6,333 nucleotides of DNA from Blautia sp. BIOML-A1 (GTDB lineage: Bacteria; Bacillota; Clostridia; Lachnospirales; Lachnospiraceae), in NCBI RefSeq assembly GCF_009883055.1, contig NZ_WWVR01000062.1, positions 1 through 6,333 on the forward strand, read 5' to 3'. The notes beneath the pieces were generated by a model that did not search any database, was not told where the DNA came from, and was given only the letters and a program-made list of their open reading frames with translations. The stretch's first letter is position 1. Each line of letters opens with the position of its first letter. The position numbers were made by a program, and so were the translations under genes. Of the stretch, positions 1 to 5,846 are shown piece by piece.

Positions 1-15
1 ATGTAACTTATTAAC

Positions 16-56
16 TGTTCAGCAAAGTCAGTAAAATCAAGGATTTTTGTTGAACA
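16..56. repeat. Imperfect inverted repeat upstream of the 87-389 gene
   Basis: Bases 16-26 (TGTTCAGCAAA) and 46-56 (TTTGTTGAACA) are inverted copies over 11 bases with one G-T wobble, separated by 19 bases. The repeat lies 31 bases before the start codon of the first gene. It could be a leader stem-loop, an operator with widely spaced half-sites, or the hairpin end of an upstream unit cut by the window edge. There is no convincing U-tract after it on the plus strand, and I see no clear promoter around it. Confidence 0.35.
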
Positions 57-86
57 TGCACTAAAAAGAATAGAGAGGTACACAAT

Positions 87-389
87 ATGTACAAATTCAG
101 CAACCCAAAATTAGCTCTGAGAATTATCGATGAAATTATTATTCCCGAACGTTTTCCAAACTATATAAATCTTGACTCTGATGAGTATGATGAGAACGAA
201 GTGGATAAAGTTTTGGATGAGGTCCTAGACAGTCCTCTCGTTAAAGTTGATGAAACAAACTCTGAGGAAACTATAGCATTCGTATCCCAAGGAGTAGTTA
301 AACTGGAAGCAAAGAATGATAAGGTTATATTATCCGCAAAAGTTATCGACTGGGATACTTACAATGAATTAAAAGAGAGTGTCAAGTAA
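87..389 (+). CDS. Small acidic hypothetical protein (100 aa)
   Basis: I do not recognise this protein. The ATG at 87 follows an AGAGAGG ribosome binding site (72-78) at a spacing of 8 bases, and a hairpin terminator begins 7 bases after the stop, so it reads as a complete single-gene unit. The product is strongly acidic, with an Asp/Glu-rich stretch around residues 31-60 (LDSDEYDENE, DEVLDE) and a more mixed, beta-like C-terminal third containing GVVKLEAKNDKVILSAKV. It has no signal peptide, no membrane segment and no cysteine. It is soluble and cytoplasmic by appearance. The neighbouring lysin remnant leaves open a phage or mobile-element origin, but nothing in the protein itself shows that. 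Confidence is for it being a real gene, not for a role. Confidence 0.7.
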   Translation: MYKFSNPKLALRIIDEIIIPERFPNYINLDSDEYDENEVDKVLDEVLDSPLVKVDETNSEETIAFVSQGVVKLEAKNDKVILSAKVIDWDTYNELKESVK

Positions 390-421
390 AAAAATAAGGT
401 GTCTCGTCTGAGGCACCTTTT
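388..421. terminator. Bidirectional intrinsic terminator
   Basis: Bases 396-405 (AAGGTGTCTC) pair with 410-419 (GAGGCACCTT) in a 10-bp stem with one G-T wobble and a GTCT tetraloop. On the plus strand it runs into TTTT (418-421), 7 bases after the stop of the acidic protein gene. On the minus strand the same hairpin is followed by A and then seven Ts (complement of 394-388), a stronger U-tract. It therefore probably ends both the rightward gene and any leftward transcript through the lysin remnant. Confidence 0.85.
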
Positions 422-479
422 AAGGGGTTGAGGACACTCTGTGAGAAAGTATCCTTGCTATATTATAATCTTTTCTGCA

Positions 480-692
480 TTAAATAGCAATCAGATCTTT
501 CCAGGTTGCAGCATCGCAGATACCGTTCTGAGTCATCTTTCTGGACTTTTTGTATGCGTTCAGAGCATAAATGGTATTGGTACCGGCTTTTCTGTCCAGA
601 TCCAGTGTTTTTCCATCTTTGCCTTTAAAACCTCTGGCAATCAGGAGCTCCATTATTTGGATAATACCCACATGCGCATAGATTCGTTGCGA
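480..692 (-). pseudogene. C-terminal peptidoglycan-binding domain remnant of a cell-wall hydrolase
   Basis: The minus-strand frame open from about 692 to the stop at 480 encodes a recognisable C-terminal wall-binding repeat of Clostridial lysins and autolysins. The first residues from the GTG at 671 (GIIQIMELLIARGF) correspond to the helix that starts such repeats. KAGTNTIYALNAYKK and NGICDAATWKDLIAI are the typical later segments, where the usual sequence is DGICGxATW. Only about 64 residues remain. The frame is closed by a TAG at 693-695, no catalytic domain (amidase or GH25) lies upstream, and there is no ribosome binding site at the GTG. The likely origin is a prophage endolysin or housekeeping autolysin whose 5' part was deleted. 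The end of the domain is natural and is followed by the bidirectional terminator. I infer that it is not functional. Confidence 0.7.
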
Positions 693-743
693 CTACGAAA
701 ATGATACAATTAAACGATGCACCCCCTGTGAACACCCCTACAC

Positions 744-777
744 AAAAAAAGAACGCCAGAATCTTATCCAACGTTCT
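744..777 (-). terminator. Intrinsic terminator after the HD-GYP gene
   Basis: Read on the minus strand, AGAACGTTGGA pairs with TCTGGCGTTCT as an 11-bp stem (three consecutive G-T wobbles in the middle) with a 6-base loop, followed directly by seven Ts (750-744). It lies about 70 bases beyond the stop of the HD-GYP reading frame, with no other convincing gene between, so it most likely ends that transcript. Confidence 0.7.
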
Positions 778-846
778 CTTCATTTTCACTTTCTCAAGTC
801 ACATGATGCTATCACATACATGTATAAATAAATTGTACCTCTGCAT

Positions 847-2036
847 TTAACCGAAACAATCTCTGATCTTATTTGAAATATCAGAATCAACAAAGCCTTT
901 CTGTGCCATATCATCAAGTATCCCACACGCTTTGTCATGTGACAAACCCTTCTTATAAGGTCTGTCTTCAGTAAGTGCCTGATAAATATCAATGCAAGCC
1001 ATAATACGCTCTGGTTTATTTAATTCATCAGCAGTTTTTCCAAAAGGATATCCTTTTCCATTTAACTTTTCATGATGAAGAGCCGCCCAGTCTCGTATTT
1101 CCTCGAAATCATCTATCCCTGACAAAATATAATAGGTATATACTGCATGATGTTTCATCGTTTTAAATTCTTCATCGGTTAATTTTTCTGGTTTTTCCAG
1201 AATCTCATTCCCGATTGCGACCTTTCCTATGTCATGTAAAGCTCCGGCAATATACATTTTCTGACAGATATCCTCATCAAATCCCATGAACCTTGATATT
1301 TTTTCCGCAACACCCATTGAGTGGTTACTTATAAAGGGTGATTTATAGTCCACAATATGGGCAAAAAGATCTGCAATAACTTTAATCTGTGCAAAATTAA
1401 GTTCCAGCTTTATTCTGGGTACTTTCTTCCACAACATCGTATCCAGGGTTTCATTATCAATCATATGAATTTTTTCATCTGAAAAAGCATTAAAAAAAAC
1501 TTCCACGCAGAAGGAATCAAACAATTTATCTTTTGACTTTATTACAAATTCTTCTGTTCTTTTCCACTCATCCGAATCTGATTTCATAGATCGGCAAAAT
1601 ATATCTATCGTATCACACATATGGATAATCCTTGCAAAAAACGGTACTTCATTCCATTGTTTTCCAAAAGGTTCACTTCCATCAGCGTTTTCATGGGGGG
1701 TACAGTATGACATTAGATACATCATTATGAAACGGTATATTTTTCAGAATTTTTTCTCCTATGGTACAATGCCTTCCCAGCTTCGTCACCCCGTTACGTA
1801 AAGCGTCATTTTGAAGCTCTTCCTGAATATATTGTGCCACTGCATTGTCGTGCAGCAATGCACACTCTGCCAGATCCTGCAGGCTTTGACCCTGTATACC
1901 CATTTTTTTCAGCAGTACAAACCGCCATATATGCCACACGTTTAGAATGATTGTTTGTTACTTTAATCAGCTCTGCCTCTACACAGTCCAATGCATATGA
2001 GCAGGCTGCTAATAACCCCAGCACATCAAATTTCAT
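847..2036 (-). pseudogene. Tandem-HD HD-GYP phosphodiesterase gene, broken by two frameshifts
   Basis: Three overlapping minus-strand frames (from 2036, through about 1939-1695, then to 847) join into one protein if one base is removed at an A7 tract (1903-1909) and one at a C6 tract (1695-1700). The repaired length is exactly 396 codons (395 aa). The N-terminal part is a degenerate HD domain: H30, ALLHDN with HD at 62-63, H89, H103, then YPHENADGSEPFGK where a GYP motif would sit. The C-terminal part (about 225-395) is a full HD-GYP domain: NHSMGVAEKI, ALHDIGKVAIG (HD at 267-268), KHHAVYTYYIL, HHEKLNGKGYP and IDIYQALTEDRPYKKG. HD-GYP enzymes hydrolyse cyclic-di-GMP or related dinucleotides. 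No membrane segment is seen. The start follows AAAGGAGGAG with a rather long 12-base gap. The last frame alone (ATG at 1725, 292 aa) keeps all catalytic residues but has no ribosome binding site. Sequencing error in homopolymers is a real alternative to genuine loss. Confidence 0.85.
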
Positions 2037-2068
2037 TTTTGATCTTGTCTCCTCCTTTGTTCTGTTTT

Positions 2069-2109
2069 CTGAGAAATCTGGAATATGCTTACCATGACAG
2101 ATTTCTCAG
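2069..2109. repeat. Perfect 12-bp inverted repeat between the ASKHA and HD-GYP genes
   Basis: CTGAGAAATCTG (2069-2080) and CAGATTTCTCAG (2098-2109) are perfect inverted copies around a 17-base spacer. The repeat starts 7 bases past the stop of the ASKHA gene (2117) and ends 32 bases before the HD-GYP start. On the minus strand it is followed by AAAACAG, not by a U-tract, so it is not a standard terminator. It may be an mRNA processing or stabilising stem in a shared transcript, or an operator. Confidence 0.7.
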
Positions 2110-2116
2110 CCTCGGA

Positions 2117-3793
2117 TCAATAAAAGCATATGTTTTGTCTTTTCTTTAATTTTTCCATGACCGTTGGATATTTTTTATAATCTGTGTGAGGTAAGGCCTG
2201 GGCAGCTACCATCTGTTCCAGAAAATCATCCACTTCCGCAAATTGTATATAAGTCATTTCTTCCAGTATCTGATCAATATCTGCAAGAAGTTCTTTGTTC
2301 AGCAAAAGCTTTTGTGCTCCTTCCAGCGAAGAATTTCCAGCATTGATCATCTTCTCCCGTTCCATGTCAGGATACATCCCAATGGTAATGGCTGATTCCA
2401 CAGATACATATTTTCCAAAAGAGCCGGCTACATAAAATCGATCTGCCTGATTCAGTTCAAGTCCAGATTCCCGGAGCATGATCTCAACCATTATATGTGC
2501 TGCGGCTTTGGTAAGAATAAATTCGTCGATATCTTTCTGATAAAAATACAGACCCGGAGCATATTCTATGCAAAGCTGACCTTCTCGTTTCTGAATAAGA
2601 TTCGTTTTTTCAGGAGAAAACTTACCACGAATATCTATCCAGCCTTCTAAAAAAAGTTCCGCAATCAGATCGACAATACCGGAACCGCAGATACCCTTAG
2701 GGCTAATTTTTCCTGAAGAGTTACCAATTACATGAACATGGATTTTTCCACCTCTTATCCTCACGCTGTCCACTGCTCCGGCATCTGCCCTCATCCCGGT
2801 GTGTACTACACCGCCTTCCAATGCAGGCCCCGCCGCACCGGCGCCGCAAAGAAGAAAATCTTTATTTCCTATCACAAGTTCACCGTTGGTTCCAATGTCA
2901 AAGAAAACACTGATTCCATCCTTTTTATATAATTCCGTTTCAATCATTCCACTGATGATGTCACCACCCAGATAATTAGACTTCGCCGGATAACAATATA
3001 CATAACCATTCAGCGGAATGTCCAGATCTTTTGCCGGCTGGAATCCCGGACGGTCTGCATGAACAACATGTGGCGTATAAAAGACACAGAAAGCATCTAT
3101 TCCCAAAAGAAAGTGGATCATGGTGGTATTGCCTGCTACTACCATAGACAGACATTTTCGTGACACCGGATGCTTTACATCCAGCTTATCCATGCACTCT
3201 ATAATAGACTCAACTGTAGCAAGCCGTATCTCTTCCAGTTTTTTCCTGTCATCTTTGCAGAAAAAAATACGTGATAAAATATCGGTTCCCCACTGAATCT
3301 GTTTATTAAAGCAGCTCTCTTCTCCCAATATCTCACCACTATTACAATCTAAAAGTCTCACCACTACCGTTGTACTTCCAAGATCCACAGCCAGCCCATA
3401 ATGCTGTCTGGCTGTATCTCCGCTTTCTATATCAACCAGCTCCCATTTTTCTCCATTCCAGGAAAGCGAAACGGTTATTTTCCAACCTGCACGATCAAGT
3501 AATGGATATAGTTGTCTCAACATGCGAACCGGAATATGAACCTCCTCTTTCACGCCCTCCGCGGATAAAGCTTCCAGAATGCGCTGCTGGTCTGAACGCT
3601 GATCCTCTTCGGTTGGAACAGAAAGATCAAGATATAATTTTCGGCTAAGACCTCTCATAGTATTCATCTCCCTACAATTTGTGCATTTTTTATTCTGTAA
3701 AAAAAGAAGGTCATTTGCTGTAACATGCCTTTTCATTTCATATACAGCATTTTTCACAAGATCTTTCTGAATTGTATTTCTTCTGTTAGTCAT
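2117..3793 (-). CDS. RACo-like corrinoid-activation ASKHA ATPase (DUF4445), lacking the ferredoxin domain
   Basis: Complete 558-residue member of the family that uses ATP to drive reductive reactivation of the cobalt in corrinoid proteins of methyltransferase systems. The ATPase signature is intact: DLGSTT (137-142, phosphate 1), GNTTM (221-225), DIGTNGE (299-305, phosphate 2), GAGAAGPALEGG (317-328), GICGSGIVD (367-375), AGSFG (456-460) and NAGNSSLEGA (484-493). Residues 50-125 match the linker/middle domain (KLYLDLSVP, then DQRSD). Usual family members carry an N-terminal [2Fe-2S] ferredoxin domain of about 90 residues. Here the first 50 residues hold only one CTNC pair (C37, C40), too few for that cluster. 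The ATG at 3793 follows AAGGAGG at a short 4-base gap and a good promoter, so the short N-terminus looks genuine. No corrinoid protein or methyltransferase lies in the window, so the partner is unknown. An electron donor in trans, or activation of another metalloprotein, are alternatives. Confidence 0.88.
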   Translation of the reverse strand: MTNRRNTIQKDLVKNAVYEMKRHVTANDLLFLQNKKCTNCREMNTMRGLSRKLYLDLSVPTEEDQRSDQQRILEALSAEGVKEEVHIPVRMLRQLYPLLDRAGWKITVSLSWNGEKWELVDIESGDTARQHYGLAVDLGSTTVVVRLLDCNSGEILGEESCFNKQIQWGTDILSRIFFCKDDRKKLEEIRLATVESIIECMDKLDVKHPVSRKCLSMVVAGNTTMIHFLLGIDAFCVFYTPHVVHADRPGFQPAKDLDIPLNGYVYCYPAKSNYLGGDIISGMIETELYKKDGISVFFDIGTNGELVIGNKDFLLCGAGAAGPALEGGVVHTGMRADAGAVDSVRIRGGKIHVHVIGNSSGKISPKGICGSGIVDLIAELFLEGWIDIRGKFSPEKTNLIQKREGQLCIEYAPGLYFYQKDIDEFILTKAAAHIMVEIMLRESGLELNQADRFYVAGSFGKYVSVESAITIGMYPDMEREKMINAGNSSLEGAQKLLLNKELLADIDQILEEMTYIQFAEVDDFLEQMVAAQALPHTDYKKYPTVMEKLKKRQNICFY

Positions 3794-3827
3794 TTGCCCT
3801 CCTTATTAGGATTTATTCTTAATTAGA

Positions 3828-3856
3828 AGTATATATCAGAAGTTTTAAAATATCAA
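3828..3856 (-). promoter_or_regulatory. Sigma-A-type promoter of the ASKHA gene
   Basis: On the minus strand TTGATA (3856-3851) is followed by a 17-base spacer and TATACT (3833-3828), each one mismatch from consensus. Transcription would start near 3821, giving a leader of about 28 bases containing the AAGGAGG site. The yaaA remnant upstream is therefore not needed for expression. Confidence 0.7.
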
Positions 3857-3864
3857 TATAAAAT

Positions 3865-3894
3865 TAGTAATAATTACTATTATTGAAATAATAG
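3865..3894. repeat. Two overlapping AT-rich palindromes upstream of the ASKHA promoter
   Basis: TAGTAATAATTACTA (3865-3879) is a perfect 15-base palindrome around a central A. Overlapping it, CTATTAT (3877-3883) and ATAATAG (3888-3894) form a second perfect repeat with a 4-base loop. They centre at about -51 and -65 relative to the predicted start near 3821, a plausible activator or upstream-operator position. AT-rich DNA gives such repeats by chance fairly easily, so the regulatory role is an inference. Confidence 0.4.
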
Positions 3895-3925
3895 CACTTT
3901 GTAAATGTCCCTTTTTCGCACAATC

Positions 3926-4300
3926 TTATTCCATAATTTTTCGTTCAAAAACATATTCTATTTCAGATGATAAATCTCTTCTAAAATTGTATCCAAGTCT
4001 GTCAAACGTTTGTACGTCTGCAGGATTTTCAATTTCTTTTTCTGCCATATATCTGACCATCTCACCACGAGCCATCTTAGCATATGTACCTTTTGTTACC
4101 AGTTTATCCCCTGATTGTTCACAAAACGTAACCGTAATATATTTGTCTTTATCTGATAAATATTTTTCTATACATTTCGAGTATTCTTTTGATGCAAGAT
4201 TAATGATAATCCTGCTGTCATCAAGCACTGAACGATATAATCTTTCACCCCAATAGTCATATAGATTTTTGGTATCTTCTATTTCAGCTTTCGCCTTCAT
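3926..4300 (-). pseudogene. yaaA: C-terminal half of YaaA (peroxide-stress protein, DUF328 family)
   Basis: The 124-residue frame matches the C-terminal half of YaaA, a protein of about 250 residues that in E. coli limits free iron and damage during hydrogen peroxide stress. Visible family segments are LYDYWGERLYR, IINLASKEYSK, TYAKMARGEMVRYM, FDRLGYNFR and the terminal SSEIEYVFER. The same frame stays open to 4339 and includes RHRLEM, matching the family's PYRLEM, before a TGA at 4340-4342. Just upstream, in another frame, LRILCELY resembles the family's LRILSGLY. The distance suggests a one-base loss plus substitutions. The N-terminal 100 or so residues are absent: trxB begins its 3' end at 4447. 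The ATG at 4300 has GGAG directly abutting it, so translation is unlikely. I read this as a 5'-deleted, decaying gene. Confidence 0.8.
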
Positions 4301-4446
4301 CTCCAGGCGATGCCTTCTTTCATCAGCATAATCATTGTATCAGGATAAAGTTCACAAAGTATCCGCAATACATTCCCATAAGTTCATGTCATTATTGAAA
4401 TTGTACATATTTCAGTATGAAAAGTTCACCATTCAAATTCTGATTA
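4301..4446. other. Decayed spacer between trxB and the yaaA remnant
   Basis: This 146-base stretch holds no intact gene. Its left edge carries short degenerate traces of upstream yaaA coding sequence (see the yaaA entry). The rest is AT-rich with scattered stops in all minus-strand frames. A small TGAAAT/ATTTCA repeat with a 7-base spacer is present, but there is no U-tract, so no convincing terminator for the trxAB operon is seen. Confidence 0.5.
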
Positions 4447-5370
4447 TTATTTCTCCACATACTCTTCTGCCATATGTACTGCCATAGCACCATCTGCCAC
4501 TGCTGTTACTATCTGACGAAGTAACTTTGTTCTGACATCTCCTACAGCATAAACACCCGGAATACTCGTTTCAGTGTTTTCACCTGCCACAATATATCCT
4601 TTATTATCCAGTTCTATCTGATTATCTAAAAAATCTGTTGTCGGTTTTCTTCCTATACTCACAAACAGGCCGTCACATTCTATAATGTTTTCTTCTCCTG
4701 TAACTGTATCTTTCAACCGCACACCAGTCAATCGTTCTCCATAAATCAGTTCATTTACTGTATTGTTCCATCGAAACTCTATATTTTCAGTTTTCATCAG
4801 CTGGTCATGGTAGATTTTCGTTGCACGTAATGTATCTCTTCGATGAACAATGATGACTTTCTTAGCAATTCGACTTAAAAGAACAGCATCTGATACAGCA
4901 GAATTTCCACCACCAACAACCACCACGATCTTATCTTTATAAAACATACCATCACAGGAGGCACAATAAGCAACCCCATGACCTATCAATTCTTTTTCTT
5001 TAGCGAGACCAAGTTCTCTTGGATTTGCTCCAGTAGCAATCACTACTGTTTTCCCAATATAAATTCCCGAACTAGTTTCTACTCTCTTAAGCTTTCCTGT
5101 TAAATCCATATTAAAAACTTCAGCATATTCACTTTTAGCGCCAAATTTTTCCGCCTGTTTTTGCATTTTCTCTGCCAATGAAAATCCGTCAATTCCATTT
5201 TCAAAACCAGGATAGTTATCAATCTGCCAGGTCAATGACATCTGACCACCTGCAGATAATTTTTCTAAAACAATGGTATCAAATCCTGCTCTGGCTGCGT
5301 ATAATGCTGAAGTATACCCTCCAGGTCCTCCCCCCACGATAATCATATCGTAAACATGATTTTCATTCAT
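4447..5370 (-). CDS. trxB: Thioredoxin reductase (NADPH-dependent, FAD)
   Basis: Complete 307-residue low-molecular-weight thioredoxin reductase, which passes electrons from NADPH through FAD and a redox-active disulfide to thioredoxin in the cytoplasm. Motifs in order: FAD-binding GGGPGG (13-18), the GGQM segment (41-44), ATGANPR (112-118), the redox centre CASC (136-139) followed by DG, NADPH-binding GGGNSAVSDA (153-162), HRRDTLRA (176-183, whose basic residues fit NADPH preference) and GVYAVGDV (272-279) near the FAD. The usual centre is CATC, so Ser replaces Thr between the cysteines. The start is fixed by AAGGAGG at an 8-base gap. That site begins directly after the trxA stop, with 15 bases between the genes, so the two are co-transcribed and probably translationally coupled. 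Confidence 0.95.
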   Translation of the reverse strand: MNENHVYDMIIVGGGPGGYTSALYAARAGFDTIVLEKLSAGGQMSLTWQIDNYPGFENGIDGFSLAEKMQKQAEKFGAKSEYAEVFNMDLTGKLKRVETSSGIYIGKTVVIATGANPRELGLAKEKELIGHGVAYCASCDGMFYKDKIVVVVGGGNSAVSDAVLLSRIAKKVIIVHRRDTLRATKIYHDQLMKTENIEFRWNNTVNELIYGERLTGVRLKDTVTGEENIIECDGLFVSIGRKPTTDFLDNQIELDNKGYIVAGENTETSIPGVYAVGDVRTKLLRQIVTAVADGAMAVHMAEEYVEK

Positions 5371-5385
5371 ACAGCAGTCCTCCTT

Positions 5386-5718
5386 TTATTTTTCCAATGC
5401 TTCATTAATAAAATTCTCTATCATTATTTTTGATTCAGGTGCAACAATAGAATCTATTGCCTTTCCATTTCGATATAAAACCAGCGTAGGAATCACCTCA
5501 ATCTTTTCAGCTTCTGCAATCTGTGGTTCTTCATCAATGTTCACTTTTCCAGCAATAAGAATATCGCTGTATTCTTCACTTATTTTTTCATAAGCCGCTC
5601 CAATTCTACGGCAATAACCACACCAAGGTGCCCAGAAATCAACCAAAACCGGTTTTTCCTTATGAATTAATTGTCCAAACTTTTCTTTATTTATATTTAT
5701 AGATGTCATATTTTTCAA
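5386..5718 (-). CDS. trxA: Thioredoxin with WCGYC active site
   Basis: Complete thioredoxin-fold protein of 110 residues, a cytoplasmic disulfide reductase and the expected substrate of the adjacent reductase. VLVDFWAPWCGYC (24-36) carries the active site C33-x-x-C36 and the buried Asp27. The cis-proline is P77 in VIPT, and the LYRNGK turn (81-86) is typical. The classic thioredoxin centre is CGPC. Here Pro is replaced by Tyr, which in the thioredoxin superfamily is known to change redox potential and partner choice. I start it at the TTG at 5718, because AGGAG (5729-5725) lies 6 bases before it but 15 bases before the alternative ATG at 5709. Using the ATG would shorten the protein by 3 residues with no functional consequence. 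First gene of the trxA-trxB operon, divergent from a Crp/Fnr regulator. Confidence 0.93.
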   Translation of the reverse strand: MKNMTSININKEKFGQLIHKEKPVLVDFWAPWCGYCRRIGAAYEKISEEYSDILIAGKVNIDEEPQIAEAEKIEVIPTLVLYRNGKAIDSIVAPESKIMIENFINEALEK

Positions 5719-5724
5719 CTTCTT

Positions 5725-5729
5725 CTCCT
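5725..5729 (-). promoter_or_regulatory. Ribosome binding site that favours a TTG start for trxA
   Basis: AGGAG on the minus strand sits 6 bases from TTG (5718-5716) and 15 bases from the in-frame ATG (5709-5707). The spacing supports the rare TTG as the main start. Confidence 0.6.
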
Positions 5730-5739
5730 ATTTGAACTT

Positions 5740-5768
5740 AATATACCCCAAATAAGTGCTTGCTTCCG
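5740..5768 (-). promoter_or_regulatory. Candidate trxAB promoter with a weak -35
   Basis: Minus-strand TATATT (5745-5740) is a good -10. A 17-base spacer leads to CGGAAG (5768-5763), which is far from TTGACA. Start would be near 5733, just ahead of the ribosome binding site. A good -10 with a poor -35 is the pattern of activator-dependent promoters and fits the palindrome that abuts it upstream. The exact start is inferred. Confidence 0.45.
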
Positions 5769-5780
5769 TGATGATATCAC
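5768..5780. promoter_or_regulatory. Candidate Crp/Fnr-type operator GTGAT-N3-ATCAC
   Basis: GTGAT (5768-5772) and ATCAC (5776-5780) are perfect inverted half-sites around GAT. The half-sites resemble the TGTGA/TTGAT type bound by Crp/Fnr proteins, although the 3-base gap is shorter than the 4 to 6 usual in E. coli. The centre (5774) is about 41 bases upstream of the predicted trxA start, the class II activation position. It is the natural candidate target of the divergent regulator. Confidence 0.45.
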
Positions 5781-5825
5781 AGAAAAGATAATTTACTTTA
5801 TTACACTTCTTTTTATTTCTATTTA

Positions 5826-5837
5826 TGGCATATGCCA
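5826..5837. promoter_or_regulatory. Perfect 12-bp palindrome TGGCATATGCCA
   Basis: Uninterrupted 12-base palindrome whose right edge is 9 bases upstream of the regulator's -35 hexamer, centred near -50 relative to its predicted start. It stands out as the only G+C-bearing palindrome in an AT-rich spacer. It may bind the regulator itself (autoregulation) or another dimeric factor. Confidence 0.4.
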
Positions 5838-5846
5838 GTTATATAA

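Noticed and set aside
441..704. Plus-strand 87-codon frame.
   Set aside because: Antisense shadow of the lysin wall-binding domain; no ribosome binding site and no family-like sequence.
625..783. Short minus-strand frame (ATG at 783, 52 codons) with a hydrophobic start resembling a membrane or holin-like peptide.
   Set aside because: No ribosome binding site. Its first codons coincide with the hairpin and U-tract of a good terminator, and its 3' part overlaps the lysin domain out of frame. Poly-T and GT-rich sequence alone explains the hydrophobicity.
816..825. ATACATGTAT palindrome downstream of the HD-GYP stop.
   Set aside because: Short AT-rich palindrome with no associated promoter or gene start.
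786..992. Minus-strand 68-codon frame overlapping the end of the HD-GYP gene.
   Set aside because: Out-of-frame shadow of the conserved HD-GYP C-terminus; no independent start signal.
1903..1909. Programmed ribosomal frameshifting at the A7 tract.
   Set aside because: The needed shift is +1 and no stimulatory element is apparent. A second independent +1 lesion in the C6 tract makes a programmed event unlikely compared with indels or sequencing error.
2164..3648. Three plus-strand frames (2164-2346, 2732-2932, 3370-3648).
   Set aside because: All antisense to the clearly coding ASKHA gene, with no ribosome binding sites and no recognisable domains.
3987..4256. Plus-strand 89-codon frame rich in Ser and Leu.
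   Set aside because: Antisense of the conserved yaaA tail; composition is that of a reverse-complement shadow.
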